Source: Beijerinckiaceae bacterium (lineage in GTDB: Bacteria > Pseudomonadota > Alphaproteobacteria > Rhizobiales > Beijerinckiaceae). From it: DNA of 32,993 nucleotides. The notes under the pieces were generated by a model. It was not told the DNA's origin. It searched no databases and saw only the letters and a program-made list of their open reading frames with translations. Shown piece after piece: positions 10,097 to 19,210 of the stretch. How positions within the stretch are numbered: the stretch's first letter is position 1; every line of letters starts with the position of its first letter. Where the stretch lies: positions 1-32,993 of the forward strand of contig JAIETL010000075.1 of assembly GCA_019745195.1 (NCBI GenBank). The letters run 5' to 3'. The position numbers and the translations under genes are program-made.

Positions 10097-11290
10097 ATGA
10101 AACACTGGATCGCGGCCGCCACCGGCGCCGCCTTGATGGCGATGGCGGGGATGAGCATGACGGGTGGCGCAGAGGCGCAGGAGCTGATCGTCGAGAAGAA
10201 GATCTTCGAGCTGCCAAGCTTCACCACCCAGGGCGGGCGCACGCTGAAGAATGTGCGGGTCGGCTGGGAGAGCTACGGCACGCTGAACGCCGACAAATCG
10301 AACGCGATCCTGATCTGCCATTTCTTCTCGGGCAATTCGCACGCGGCCGGCAAATATGCCGCCGCCGATGCCGCGCCGGGTTACTGGGACGCCATCATCG
10401 GGCCGGGCAAGGCGATCGACACCAACAAATACTTCGTTCTCTCCTCCGACACGCTGGTGAACCTCAACACCGGCGACCCGAAGACCACGACGACCGGCCC
10501 GGCCTCGACCGATCCCGACACCGGCAAGCCCTACGCGCTCGATTTCCCGGTCGTCACCGTCGGGGATTTCGTCAACGTCCAGAAGGCGCTGGTCGAAAGT
10601 CTCGGCATCAGGAAGCTGGCGCTGGTCGCCGGCCCCTCGATGGGCGCGCTCCAGACCTATGAATGGGCGACGAGCCACCCCGACATGGTGGCGAAGGCGA
10701 TGCCGGTGATCGGCGCGGCCGAGGCCGATGCGCAGCTCATCGCCTGGCTCGATGTCTGGGCCGCGCCGATCCTGGTCGATCCGAACTGGAACAAGGGCGA
10801 CTACTACGGCAGGACGCCGCCCAATGCCGGCCTCGCCAAGGCGCTGACGGTCGTGACGCTGCAGGCCAACCACGCCGAATGGGCCAACGCCACCTTCGGC
10901 CGCCGCGCTGCCAAGGAGAGCGAGGCCCCGGCGAAGGCGCTGGCTAACAAGTTCCAGGTCCAGAGCGTGCTCGACAATGCCGGCGAGGCCCGCGCAAAGG
11001 TCTCCGACGCCAACCATTTCCTCTATCTGGTCAAGGCGAACCAGCTCTTCGCCGCCGGCGGCGTCTCGCTCGCGGACGCGGTCGGCAGGATCAAGGCCCC
11101 GGTGCTGCTGATCACCCAGCCCAAGGACCTCGTCTTCACGCCCGACATGATCGAGCGCACGGCGGACGGGCTGAAGAAGGGCGGCGGCAATGTCACCCAA
11201 ATCTTCCTGCAGGGCACGCGCGGCCATCTCGACGGCGTCATCTCGATGAAGCAGGCCGAGGGCGCGATCCGGGCGTTTCTGGAGAGGTGA
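10097..11290 (+). CDS. Exported MetX-like alpha/beta hydrolase
   Basis: This 397-aa protein is an alpha/beta hydrolase related to homoserine O-acetyltransferase (MetX). The nucleophile elbow is AGPSMGA (Ser181), the acid is in QPKDLVF (Asp344) and the base in RGHLDG (His377). Unlike MetX it has a clear signal peptide (basic MKHW start, alanine/methionine-rich core, likely cut near AEAQ at residues 25-28), so it should act in the periplasm. Homoserine acetylation needs acetyl-CoA, which is not expected there, so it is more likely an esterase or other hydrolase. A GGAAG motif lies about 12 bases before the ATG. It is 80 bp downstream of the M20 gene. Confidence 0.82.
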   Translation: MKHWIAAATGAALMAMAGMSMTGGAEAQELIVEKKIFELPSFTTQGGRTLKNVRVGWESYGTLNADKSNAILICHFFSGNSHAAGKYAAADAAPGYWDAIIGPGKAIDTNKYFVLSSDTLVNLNTGDPKTTTTGPASTDPDTGKPYALDFPVVTVGDFVNVQKALVESLGIRKLALVAGPSMGALQTYEWATSHPDMVAKAMPVIGAAEADAQLIAWLDVWAAPILVDPNWNKGDYYGRTPPNAGLAKALTVVTLQANHAEWANATFGRRAAKESEAPAKALANKFQVQSVLDNAGEARAKVSDANHFLYLVKANQLFAAGGVSLADAVGRIKAPVLLITQPKDLVFTPDMIERTADGLKKGGGNVTQIFLQGTRGHLDGVISMKQAEGAIRAFLER

Positions 11291-11317
11291 CGTTTATGGC
11301 CTTCGACAGCGGCCTGT

Positions 11318-11399
11318 CCGTCTTTGCGAGCGCAGCGAAGCAATCCAGGAGGGCGTAGCGCGAGACGCTGGATTGCTTCGCTCACGCTCGCAAAGACGG
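11318..11399. repeat. Inverted repeat between convergent genes
   Basis: Arms at about 11318-11348 and 11368-11399 pair almost completely (CCGTCTTTGCGAGCG...AGCGAAGCAATCCA versus TGGATTGCTTCGCT...CGCTCGCAAAGACGG). It fills the gap between the convergent MetX-like gene and rlmE. It is a dispersed repeat and may serve as a bidirectional terminator. Confidence 0.7.
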
Positions 11400-11421
11400 C
11401 GCGTTTCGACCGATCAGCCTG

Positions 11422-12156
11422 TCAGGCCTCTGCGTCCGGCTCCGCCTCCGCCGCCTTCCGCCGGAACCCCGTCGCGAGCACGTAAAGCTCGGACGAATCC
11501 GGCCGGCTCGCCGCCGGCTTGACGTTGCGAACCGTGGTAAAGTCTCGCTTGAGCTGGGCCAGAAGCTCCGCGCTCTCGCCGCCCTGGAACAGTTTGGCGA
11601 GGAAGAATCCCCCCGGCGCCAGGATTTCATTGGCGAAGTCGAGCGCCGCTTCCGCCAGCGCGATGATCTTGAGATGGTCGGTCTTCTTGTGGCCGGTGGT
11701 GTTGGCGGCCATGTCGGACATCACGCCGTCGGCCTTCCCGCCCAGCCGCTCTGTGAGAAGGGCAGGGGCCTCGTCTGCCATGAAATCCATCTGGATCAGC
11801 TCGACGCCGGGAATCGGATCGACATGCAGCAGATCGATGCCGATGATGCGGCCCTTGCCCTGTTCGAGCCCGATCTTCTTGGCCGCGATCTGGCACCAGC
11901 CGCCCGGCGCGCAGCCGAGGTCGATCAGCTTCTGTCCCGTTTTGAGGAACTTGTAGCGCTCGTCCATCTCCTCGATCTTGAAGGCGGCGCGCGAGCGGTG
12001 GCCAAGCTCGCGCGCCCTCTTCACATAAGGGTCGTTGAGCTGGCGCTCGAGCCAGAGCTGCGAGGAATGCTTCAGCTTGCCGGCTTTCTTGACCTTGACG
12101 CGCAGGTCGCGCGCGCCGGCCACGCTGGATTTGCCGCCTGCCTTGCCGGTGCTCAT
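11422..12156 (-). CDS. rlmE: RlmE (FtsJ/RrmJ), 23S rRNA U2552 2'-O-methyltransferase
   Basis: This 244-aa protein is an RlmE-type methyltransferase that modifies U2552 in the ribosomal A-loop late in 50S assembly, using S-adenosylmethionine. The SAM-binding motif I is IDLGCAPGGW (about 78-87), and the catalytic tetrad K-D-K-E is complete: Lys60 in AAFKIEE, Asp148 in MSDMAAN, Lys188 in LAKLFQGG and Glu223 in SSELYVLATG. A basic N-terminal extension of about 35 residues precedes the core, as is common in alphaproteobacteria. Its start overlaps the stop of the ppx/gppA gene by ATGA, so the two are one operon. Confidence 0.95.
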   Translation of the reverse strand: MSTGKAGGKSSVAGARDLRVKVKKAGKLKHSSQLWLERQLNDPYVKRARELGHRSRAAFKIEEMDERYKFLKTGQKLIDLGCAPGGWCQIAAKKIGLEQGKGRIIGIDLLHVDPIPGVELIQMDFMADEAPALLTERLGGKADGVMSDMAANTTGHKKTDHLKIIALAEAALDFANEILAPGGFFLAKLFQGGESAELLAQLKRDFTTVRNVKPAASRPDSSELYVLATGFRRKAAEAEPDAEA

Positions 12157-13244
12157 GGGTGTCTCCGCCGCTGCCAGGCGCGGTCTTCATGCATCATGCG
12201 CAGCAGGATACCCTCGCGCAGGCCGCGATCGGCGATGCGAACCCGCTCGCTCGGAAAAGCCCGCCGGATCGCCTCGAAGATCGCGCAGCCCGCCAGCACG
12301 AGATCGGCGCGTTCGCGGCCGATGCAGGCATTCGCCGCCCGCTGCGCATAGTCCATCGCGACGAGCCGGTCGATGACGGCGAGGATGTCGCGCTGCTGCA
12401 TCCACAGGCCGTCGACCATGCGTCGGTCGTAGCGCGGCAATCCGAGATGGATGCCGGCGACCGTGGTGACGGTGCCCGAGGTGCCGAGCAGGTGGAAATG
12501 CCTCGCGTCGCGCGCCTTCGCCGCCTTCGCCGCGAAGGGGGCCAGCGCCAGCGTGCAATCCTCGACCATGCGCTCGAACAGCGCGCGCCCGACATCGACG
12601 CCGCCATAGCGCTCGGCGACGGTGACGACGCCGATCGGCAGCGAGGCCCATTCCCTGATGCGCCCGGCCGGATCGCGGGATTGCGCCCGGCCGCCCATCC
12701 AGATGATCTCGGTCGAGCCGCCGCCGATGTCGAAGACGATGACGCCCTCGGCGGCGGGGTCGGCCAGCGCGGCGCAGCCCGAGACCGCCAGCGAGGCCTC
12801 CGTGCGCTGATCGACGATCTCGAGGTCGAGCTCGGCCTCCTGCGTGACGCGGCGCACGAAATCGAGCCCGTTGGTCGCGGCCCGGCAGGCTTCGGTGGTG
12901 ACGAGCCGTGCCCGGCTGACGCCGCGATTGGCCATTTTCGAGCGGCAGATCTTCAGCGCTTCGACGGCCCGGTCCATGGCGGCGTCCGCCAGCCTGCCGC
13001 TGGCGGCCAGCCCCTCGCCGAGGCGCACGATCCGCGAGAACGCATCGACGACGCGAAACCCGTGCTGCGCCGGCCGTGCGATCAGCAGCCGGCAGTTGTT
13101 GGTGCCGAGATCGAGCGCGGCATAGGTGACCGGATGCGGGCGTGGCGCGTGGAACAGCGAGCCGACGCCAAGCGCATCGACGCCACTGATTTGCACCGAC
13201 GCCGCAACGGCGACGCCCCGCTCCTGCCGGTCCTCGACCGCCAC
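12153..13244 (-). CDS. Ppx/GppA-family exopolyphosphatase or pppGpp phosphatase
   Basis: This 363-aa protein belongs to the Ppx/GppA phosphatases of the actin-like ATPase fold. They remove the terminal phosphate from polyphosphate or from pppGpp. The first phosphate loop is [12 protein letters not shown] (about 43-54), the catalytic glutamate is in TTEACRAA (Glu119) and the second loop is [10 protein letters not shown] (171-180). It has only the two core domains, without the C-terminal HD-like domain of long Ppx. The start is a GTG at 13244; a start near residue 39 (VTYAALDLG) is possible because the first 38 residues look non-conserved. It leads the ppx-rlmE operon, an arrangement common in this class. 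Confidence 0.88.
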   Translation of the reverse strand: MAVEDRQERGVAVAASVQISGVDALGVGSLFHAPRPHPVTYAALDLGTNNCRLLIARPAQHGFRVVDAFSRIVRLGEGLAASGRLADAAMDRAVEALKICRSKMANRGVSRARLVTTEACRAATNGLDFVRRVTQEAELDLEIVDQRTEASLAVSGCAALADPAAEGVIVFDIGGGSTEIIWMGGRAQSRDPAGRIREWASLPIGVVTVAERYGGVDVGRALFERMVEDCTLALAPFAAKAAKARDARHFHLLGTSGTVTTVAGIHLGLPRYDRRMVDGLWMQQRDILAVIDRLVAMDYAQRAANACIGRERADLVLAGCAIFEAIRRAFPSERVRIADRGLREGILLRMMHEDRAWQRRRHP

Positions 13245-13494
13245 GTTCCCAAATCCCTATACCGGCCGAAAGCGCCAAGGCCTGAAACGCCAACGCTTTT
13301 GCGGCGGGAGCCGGACGAAAGGCCCGGCTGCTTGCTTCGGGAGCGAGCGTAGCGCCTGCGACGCGCCGGTGCCAAGCGGAACCTTCGCCAGGCTCGCAAC
13401 GGCGTGGCCTGCCCGCCTTGCCCGAGGCCGCGGCTTCCGGCACATCTGCCGGCAGGGCCGCATCGCAAGCCGGCCGCAGGGAGACACCGACGCC

Positions 13495-14997
13495 ATGGCC
13501 GCCGCACGCCATATCCTCGCCATCGACCAGGGCACGACCTCCTCGCGCGCCATCGTCTTCGATGCGAACCTGCATGTCGCAGCCAGCGCGCAGCAGGAGT
13601 TCGCCCAGCATTTCCCGGCCTCGGGCTGGGTCGAGCACGAGGCCGAAGACCTGTGGGACACGGTGCTGGCGACCTGTCGCGCCGCGCTGGCCAAGGCCGG
13701 GCTCTCAGGCAGCGACATCGCCGCGATCGGCATCACCAACCAGCGCGAGACGACGTTGGTCTGGGACCGCAAGACCGGCCGCGCCATCCACCGCGCCATC
13801 GTCTGGCAGGACCGCCGCACGGCGCAGATTTGCGCCGAGCTGGCGGCGGCCGGCCACGAGGCTTTGGTGAGCGCGCGCACGGGGCTGCGGCTCGACCCCT
13901 ATTTCTCCGCCACCAAGATCGGCTGGATGCTCGACAATGTGCCCGGCGCGCGCCGCCGCGCCGAGGCGGGCGAACTCGCCTTCGGCACGGTCGATTCCTT
14001 CCTGCTCTGGCGGCTGACGGGCGGGAAGACGCATGCAACCGACGCCACCAACGCCGCCCGCACGATGCTGTTCGACATCAGGCGCGGCGTCTGGGACGAG
14101 GACCTGCTGGCGCTGTTTCGGGTGCCGGCCGCGATGCTTCCCGATGTACGCGACTGCGCCGCCGATTTCGGCGAGAGCCTGCCCGAGCATTTCGGGGCGG
14201 CGATCTCGGTTCGCGGCATCGCCGGCGACCAGCAGGCGGCGACGATCGGCCAGGCCTGTTTCTCGCCCGGCATGGTCAAGTCGACCTATGGCACGGGCTG
14301 CTTCGCGCTGCTCAACACGGGTCCGGAGCCCGTGGTTTCGCAGCATCGCCTGCTCTCCACCATCGCCTACCAGCTCGGGGGCGAGCGCACCTTTGCGCTC
14401 GAGGGCTCGATCTTCATCGCGGGCGCCGCCGTGCAATGGCTGCGCGACGGCTTGCGCCTCATCGAAAGCGCCGGCGAAACCGGCCCGCTGGCCGAAGCCG
14501 CCGATCCGGCGCAGGACGTCTATCTCGTGCCGGCCTTCGTGGGGCTGGGCGCGCCGCATTGGGACGCGGCCGCGCGCGGCGCGATCTTCGGCCTGACGCG
14601 TGGCACCGGCCCGCGCGAATTCGCCCGTGCCGCGCTGGAAAGCGTCTGCTATCAGACGCTCGACCTGATCGAGGCGATGCGGGCCGACTGGCCGGCCGCC
14701 GGGCAGGGCGAGGCGGTGCTGCGCGTCGATGGCGGCATGGTCGCCTCCGACTGGACGATGCAGCGCCTCGCCGATCTCCTCGATCTCCCGGTCGACCGGC
14801 CGACCGTACTGGAGACGACGGCGCTGGGCGCGGCCTATCTGGCCGGCCTCGACGCCGGCCTTCTGCCGGAGCCCGGGCGCTTCGCCGATCAATGGCGGCT
14901 GGAGCGCCGGTTCATGCCGGGCATGGCCGCCAGCGAGCGCGACCGCAAGGTCACCGGCTGGCGCGACAGCGTCAGGCGCACGCTGAGCGGGGCCTGA
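13495..14997 (+). CDS. glpK: Glycerol kinase
   Basis: This 500-aa protein is glycerol kinase, which phosphorylates glycerol to glycerol-3-phosphate in the cytoplasm. The FGGY-family features are all visible: [14 protein letters not shown] loop ([14 protein letters not shown], 10-23), the NQRETT and WQDRRT substrate segments, the GDQQAA catalytic aspartate region, the [14 protein letters not shown] loop and the [17 protein letters not shown] segment. The length is that of the family. The start at 13495 is the first ATG that gives the usual N-terminus; upstream in-frame sequence is not conserved-looking. A GGGAG lies 11 bases upstream. It is divergent from ppx/gppA with a 250-bp gap, and glpD or glpF are not nearby. 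Confidence 0.96.
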   Translation: MAAARHILAIDQGTTSSRAIVFDANLHVAASAQQEFAQHFPASGWVEHEAEDLWDTVLATCRAALAKAGLSGSDIAAIGITNQRETTLVWDRKTGRAIHRAIVWQDRRTAQICAELAAAGHEALVSARTGLRLDPYFSATKIGWMLDNVPGARRRAEAGELAFGTVDSFLLWRLTGGKTHATDATNAARTMLFDIRRGVWDEDLLALFRVPAAMLPDVRDCAADFGESLPEHFGAAISVRGIAGDQQAATIGQACFSPGMVKSTYGTGCFALLNTGPEPVVSQHRLLSTIAYQLGGERTFALEGSIFIAGAAVQWLRDGLRLIESAGETGPLAEAADPAQDVYLVPAFVGLGAPHWDAAARGAIFGLTRGTGPREFARAALESVCYQTLDLIEAMRADWPAAGQGEAVLRVDGGMVASDWTMQRLADLLDLPVDRPTVLETTALGAAYLAGLDAGLLPEPGRFADQWRLERRFMPGMAASERDRKVTGWRDSVRRTLSGA

Positions 14998-15113
14998 CCG
15001 CAGCCCGAGGCATCCGGACGGGTCGGGCGGCCCAAGCGCCGCATTCAGCGCTTGCCATCCGCGCCGTCATTGATTAGACCCCCGGCTCACCAACGCGAGC
15101 GCAGCTTGCCCGT

Positions 15114-15187
15114 TGGGGGATCGTCTAACGGTAGGACCCCAGACTCTGACTCTGGTTGTCTAGGTTCGAATCCTAGTCCCCCAGCCA
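15114..15187 (+). tRNA. tRNA-Gln (anticodon CTG)
   Basis: A 74-base cloverleaf can be drawn. The acceptor stem is TGGGGGA with TCCCCCA, the anticodon stem CCAGA/TCTGG holds the loop CTCTGAC with anticodon CTG, and the T-arm contains GGTTCGAATCC. The 3' CCA is encoded. It reads CAG codons. It marks the boundary between core genes on the left and accessory DNA on the right, so it is a plausible integration site, but no duplicated 3' end was found in the window. Confidence 0.95.
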
Positions 15188-15320
15188 CTCCTAAGCCACT
15201 GTTTATGTTACGGTTTATGGATTGGCTTAGTTGCTCTCAGTGCGGCTTGCAGGTCTTCAGGTAAGCACCAGGTAATCACCTCGCTGCTGTTCCCACTCCC
15301 CGCACCCTTTTCTCTCATCG

Positions 15321-15470
15321 ATGGACGTGCCGTCCATGCGTGCGGTCTTTCGATCCTTCTTTCAGAAAAAGAGAAAGAGCCGTCCAAGCCGTCCAAGCCG
15401 TCCAGAGCGCAACAAGATCAATGTGTTGTGGGCTGACGAGCAGCCGTCCAATGTTGTCCAAGCCGTCCAA
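15321..15470. repeat. Iteron-like array of CCGTCCAA repeats
   Basis: CGTCCA occurs at 15331, 15381, 15390, 15399, 15445 and 15464, with a TGTCCA variant at 15455. Within each cluster the copies are 9-10 bp apart (unit AGCCGTCCA). The first copy is half of a perfect inverted repeat, ATGGACG-tgc-CGTCCAT (15321-15337). Short direct repeats spaced near one helical turn resemble iterons that bind replication initiators. The array lies downstream of the ATPase-containing operon. No gene is evident from 15188 to 15827; the rest of that stretch is GC-rich and featureless to me. Confidence 0.6.
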
Positions 15471-15827
15471 CTGTTCGGAGGTCGTCGAGTCAGCCGTTGA
15501 AGCGGGGCGCGGGCGGGGGGCTCGCGGGTCCTTCCCAGGGGGGAGGGCATGCGACAGGGCGCTGGCGCGGGATTTCGGAAGTGCCGGTTTTTGCTATCTG
15601 ACCGAACACGCCGAACACGGCGGGGGTTGCCGGGGCCCTTGATCCGAACTTGCGCCGGTCGGCCGGGCGCGCGGGTCCTTCCTGGCCTTCCCGGACCTGC
15701 GGCATCGGGATGGCGCGGCGTTTTTCCAGTGAGGTGCGAATTCGGTGCGGGTTGACGGGGTTGCCGGCTGTCAACCGTTCGGCCGCTGCTGGTCGGCTGA
15801 ACCCGCTTGCTGCCCCAAGGGGGCGGG

Positions 15828-16529
15828 TCAGCAGGATCGGATCGGCAACAGGCGCGGAATTAGCCCGGAGCTGAGCCGGGACAATGTGGCATCGCCCAGC
15901 CATTTGACAACGATCGGGCGAATATCGCCGTCACCGCATGTCCGTCGCCTGATGAGCAGGTCGGCGACCTCGGCAATTGCGCTCCACACTGCCGGGCGGC
16001 GTATCAGTCCGCCGACGTGGCTCGCCGCGCGGTTCATGTCCATCATGAGCGCCTGTGGGCCGGCATCGCGCCGGCGACGGCGAAGCAGATGCAGCGCCTT
16101 GCACTCGTCGCGGTCGCAGGGAACGACGCAGGTCCCCGCGGCGATCGCCTGTGCGGTCTCGACCAGCATCTCCGGCAGGATCATCCTCGACGGCGTCGTG
16201 AGGGGGTCGATGGCCGCGTCTATCAGCCCGCCGGCATAGGGGCCGGCAAGCAGAATCAGAACGTTCGCCTCGAGTGAGGCCTGGCCTTTTGCCGCCAAGC
16301 TGAGCACCTGGCCAAGATACCCCGCACCGCCGACGATCGTCGCGTGATCGATGGTATGGGCCCCGGCGATCGCGAAGACGGCGTGTGCCGCCTCGTGTAT
16401 CGCCAAGGCATATTCATCGCATGGCATGGCCGGTTGTTCCTCGGCTGGCGCGGCGCAGCCCGCCTGCGCTGTCGAGCAGGGCTTGGCGGACGGCGCCAGC
16501 CGGCAGTGGCACATCTCGCAGGCGGTCAT
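15828..16529 (-). CDS. Small HEXXH protein (M41/FtsH-protease-like)
   Basis: This 233-aa protein contains HEAAH at residues 45-49 inside YALAIHEAAHAVFAI, the zinc-binding motif context of M41 (FtsH) and similar metallopeptidases. Stand-alone proteins of this kind occur in mobile elements with unknown substrates. The first 37 residues are cysteine-rich (CEMCHC, then three more Cys), perhaps a second metal site. An in-frame alanine/glycine-rich helix (ANVLILLAGPYAGGLIDAAID) follows. The start at 16529 overlaps the ATPase stop by ATGA, so the two are co-transcribed; longer upstream starts lie inside the ATPase gene. The third zinc ligand cannot be assigned. Confidence 0.65.
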   Translation of the reverse strand: MTACEMCHCRLAPSAKPCSTAQAGCAAPAEEQPAMPCDEYALAIHEAAHAVFAIAGAHTIDHATIVGGAGYLGQVLSLAAKGQASLEANVLILLAGPYAGGLIDAAIDPLTTPSRMILPEMLVETAQAIAAGTCVVPCDRDECKALHLLRRRRRDAGPQALMMDMNRAASHVGGLIRRPAVWSAIAEVADLLIRRRTCGDGDIRPIVVKWLGDATLSRLSSGLIPRLLPIRSC

Positions 16530-18103
16530 GACAGCGCCACCAGCGTGATGGTGCGGACCCCCGAATGCCGGCGCTCGATATGGATCTGCCGGGCCCGCAG
16601 CAGCGGCGCGACGCGGTCGATCCGGTTCCCCAGCGCCTGCGCTGTCGCCGGCCATGACCGGGCGCGCCTCACGACCTCGCTGGCCGTGTCGTTCAACTGC
16701 ACGAGCAACTCGGTTGCCGTGCCGTGCCAACCGTGCTTGCCGCGGTCCCTGGCGAGTTCGGCGAGCGCGACCGCGACGGCGTCGGCTTCGAACGTCGTCT
16801 GAGCGACATCGCTGCGATTTGCGCTGTAGGCGATGAGGGTGGATCCAGGCTCCCAGCCGAGCCCCGGCTCGCAGGCCGTGATCCATTTCGCGAAATCGGC
16901 CATGCGCGGCGAGCTTGCGAGCTTGACGGCGCCGAGGCGCTTCAGCCCGCTCGAGACCGCGTCGAACAGCGCGCCGAGAACCACCGGCGCAGCCTTGGCC
17001 CAGTCGGCCTGAATCTCATCCTCCGGACGGCGCTGATCCTCGGCGATCGGCGCGAGGCGGATCGTGATGGCGCGGTCGGCCAGATCCGGTCGGTCGGTGA
17101 GGCTCGGGATGCCGTTGAGCACGATCGGGCGCGTTGCATAGAAAATCGCTTCGTCGCGGTCGGTGTGAAGCATGCGCGCCGAAAATCCGCCGCCAGTCGA
17201 AATCCGGCAGAGCGCGTCGGCCAGCCAGATATCCACCTTCGACAGATTGTCGAAGACCAGCGCATGCGAATTGTAGGCGGCGACGATGAGGTCGCGCTCG
17301 TCGCGCGGCACGGCCCGGATCGGCGCGGCGTTGGGATCGACGAGCGAGCGCAGGATGCGCGAAGCGTTCGATTTGCCCGTGCCCTGTTCGCCATGGATCG
17401 CCAGGATCGGATACGGCCCACGGTCGCGCAGCGCCGCGACGATCCACGCGACCGCGAGCTGGAAATCCGACTCCTCGGCCGTGTTGAGAAAATTGCGCAG
17501 TACGTCGATGCTTTCGCCCGCGACCGGCTCGGGCAACGGGCGCATCGCGGCCGAGCGGATGAAGGGCGCGTCGTGACGATCGAGCACTCGCCAGGCGTCC
17601 GGGCCGATCTCGACGACCCGCCAGGCGGGGTCGCAGAGGTCGATGTAGATGTTGCCCGCGCGGCTCCCGGTGCGCAGCCACGGCTCCTGTTCGGGCCCTT
17701 CATTGGTGGCGCGCGCCTCGAGCACCCGCAACGTATCCTCCAGCGCTTGGGCGCCGGGGGTAAGGCCCAGTTCTTCATAGGCTTTCGAAGCCAGCCAACG
17801 CTTGAACTGCGGGGATCGAATCGGCCAGTTCTCCCGGTGGCCGGCGACCGGATACGTCACGAAGGCCTCGGAGTCGGGGCCATGCCAGAGGGCGCACAGC
17901 ACAGTGAGGCCCATAAGAGAGTCTCGCTGCGGCGGACGGCGGCGCCGGGCCGCCGGCTTGCCCTCAGCATCGGCGGCCGTGTCGGCCGCGTCTTCCGGCT
18001 GCGGATGCTCCACAGCCGGAAGATGCCTGGCCTTCTCCTCGGCCGCTCCGATCAAGGCGCGCACGGCATCCGCCGACAAGGTCTCGTCAGGTGTGTCGCT
18101 CAT
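16526..18103 (-). CDS. Replication-type ATPase/helicase of a mobile element
   Basis: This 525-aa protein has a P-loop HGEQGTGKS (Walker A, 238-245) and a Walker B-like ALVFDNLS (281-288), followed by a segment (GGGFSARMLHTDRDEAIFYA, RPIVLNGI) typical of ATPases from prophages and integrative elements that act next to or instead of a primase-helicase. The N-terminal 60 residues are low-complexity and acidic, then arginine-rich. A C-terminal region of about 120 residues resembles a winged-helix-like tail (TELLVQLNDTA...ALGNRIDRV). I infer a role in element replication from the ATPase type, the neighbouring operon genes and the iteron-like repeats downstream. The start at 18103 is chosen for the clear N-terminus; the frame is open farther upstream but overlaps the previous gene. 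Confidence 0.7.
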   Translation of the reverse strand: MSDTPDETLSADAVRALIGAAEEKARHLPAVEHPQPEDAADTAADAEGKPAARRRRPPQRDSLMGLTVLCALWHGPDSEAFVTYPVAGHRENWPIRSPQFKRWLASKAYEELGLTPGAQALEDTLRVLEARATNEGPEQEPWLRTGSRAGNIYIDLCDPAWRVVEIGPDAWRVLDRHDAPFIRSAAMRPLPEPVAGESIDVLRNFLNTAEESDFQLAVAWIVAALRDRGPYPILAIHGEQGTGKSNASRILRSLVDPNAAPIRAVPRDERDLIVAAYNSHALVFDNLSKVDIWLADALCRISTGGGFSARMLHTDRDEAIFYATRPIVLNGIPSLTDRPDLADRAITIRLAPIAEDQRRPEDEIQADWAKAAPVVLGALFDAVSSGLKRLGAVKLASSPRMADFAKWITACEPGLGWEPGSTLIAYSANRSDVAQTTFEADAVAVALAELARDRGKHGWHGTATELLVQLNDTASEVVRRARSWPATAQALGNRIDRVAPLLRARQIHIERRHSGVRTITLVALS

Positions 18104-18140
18104 CAGCGGCCGGTCTCGCTGCAGGAAGGATCGAGGCGGC

Positions 18141-18776
18141 TCATCGCGCCGCCTCGTTTGACTGGCTCCAGCGATCGAGCGTCCCCTCGATCTCGATCGC
18201 GACATCGGGCGGCAGCCGGATGCCGGCCGTGGTCTCGAGAATGCGCCGGCCGGCAATGCCTGGCGTGACGCCATAGAGCGAGGCCGCGAGCGAGAGCAGC
18301 CCCCGTCCGCTCGCATCGCTGTCCCGCCCGCCGATGGTCCAGGACAGCCCGAGGTCGAGCACAGCGACCTCGTGGCCTTCCAGCCGGAAGGCGGCCATGT
18401 CCTGCCGCACAGCCCGCCGGGCCGTCAGCGTCCGCAGCAGCGCGCGACGCAGGGCGGCTGCTGCGTCGGCAAGCTGGCGATGGAGCTGCAGCCCGGCGCG
18501 CACCATCGGCGCGGCGGGCTTCACCTCATCGACCGCGTCGATCGAGCCGTCGACCAGCAGGCTGACGCCACGGCCGGCCATAGGCGAGCCCAGCGCCGCG
18601 TCGCAATGCGCACCGCGCTTCTCGACCCGGTGTTGAGCGCCACGGCCGGCCGCGCCATGGGTATGGACCCGCTCGCAATGCGGGCACCATGTCGCGAGGG
18701 TACCAAGCCCGGATACGGGCTTGGCGTCGGGGCTCGGCAGGAACCGCGCCGGGTGGGTGGTGACGATCTGTTTCAT
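18141..18776 (-). CDS. Element protein, paralogue of the upstream gene; possible zinc-finger primase-accessory protein
   Basis: I do not recognise this 211-aa protein by name. Near the N-terminus it has CPHCERVHTH (about 31-40), a possible zinc site. The C-terminal about 80 residues match the upstream 145-aa protein: an FR-x-E-VAVLxxGxxW segment, then GLLSLAASLYGVTPGIAGRRILET. The W...GLLSLAA...G...A.RIL pattern recalls the tail of CHC2-type primase zinc-binding domains. It lies one gene from the ATPase, so an accessory role in element replication is reasonable but unproven. The start overlaps the upstream stop by ATGA. Confidence 0.6.
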   Translation of the reverse strand: MKQIVTTHPARFLPSPDAKPVSGLGTLATWCPHCERVHTHGAAGRGAQHRVEKRGAHCDAALGSPMAGRGVSLLVDGSIDAVDEVKPAAPMVRAGLQLHRQLADAAAALRRALLRTLTARRAVRQDMAAFRLEGHEVAVLDLGLSWTIGGRDSDASGRGLLSLAASLYGVTPGIAGRRILETTAGIRLPPDVAIEIEGTLDRWSQSNEAAR

Positions 18777-19210
18777 CGCGTCACAATCCCGCCCAGCACG
18801 GCGCGGTTGGCCAGGCCGGGCGGAACCGCCCGGTTGACCTTGCCGCCGGGAGCACAGCCCCCGGCGTCGACCGCGACCTGGATGGCGTGCGCGATTTCGG
18901 GCTCAAACCGCGTCGCCGAGGCGGTTTCGAGAATCATGCGCGCCGCGTGGCCGGGCGAGATTCCCAGCACGCAGGAGAGCAGCCCGATCGGGCTTTGCCC
19001 GGCTTCCCGGCGCCCCTCGCGCAGAACCTCCCAGTTCTGCCCGCGGTTGTGCAGGACGACCTGACAATCTCCGACTTCGCGTCGGAAGGTCGCCGCCCCC
19101 CGCGCGTTCCCGCCCAGGACCGCGCCGAGGATTCGCAGTGCGATATCGGGCGCGGTCTCGGCGAGGCGACGCTCGCTTTGCGCGATGTGAAACTGACGAT
19201 CCCTCATCAC
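18773..19210 (-). CDS. Element protein, tandem paralogue
   Basis: This 145-aa protein of unknown function is a clear relative of its downstream neighbour: FRREVGDCQVVLHNRGQNW and GLLSCVLGISPGHAARMILET align with the neighbour over about 70 residues. It lacks the neighbour's N-terminal CPHC segment. The region before the shared block (residues about 10-40) is helical. It overlaps genes on both sides by ATGA junctions, so it is translationally coupled in the operon. It is annotated as a real gene because of the paralogy and the overlaps. Confidence 0.6.
   Translation of the reverse strand: MMRDRQFHIAQSERRLAETAPDIALRILGAVLGGNARGAATFRREVGDCQVVLHNRGQNWEVLREGRREAGQSPIGLLSCVLGISPGHAARMILETASATRFEPEIAHAIQVAVDAGGCAPGGKVNRAVPPGLANRAVLGGIVTR

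Noticed and set aside
12159..13352. Long frames opposite and beside ppx/gppA
   Set aside because: Low-complexity antisense frames typical of GC-rich DNA; the coding strand carries all Ppx/GppA motifs.
15114..15187. attL/attR pair using the tRNA-Gln 3' end
   Set aside because: No second copy of the T-arm and acceptor sequence was found to the right in the window; the tRNA is still a possible integration site.
15321..15470. CRISPR array
   Set aside because: The repeat unit is only about 9 bp, spacing is near 9-10 bp with no unique spacers of 30-40 bp, and no cas genes are present.
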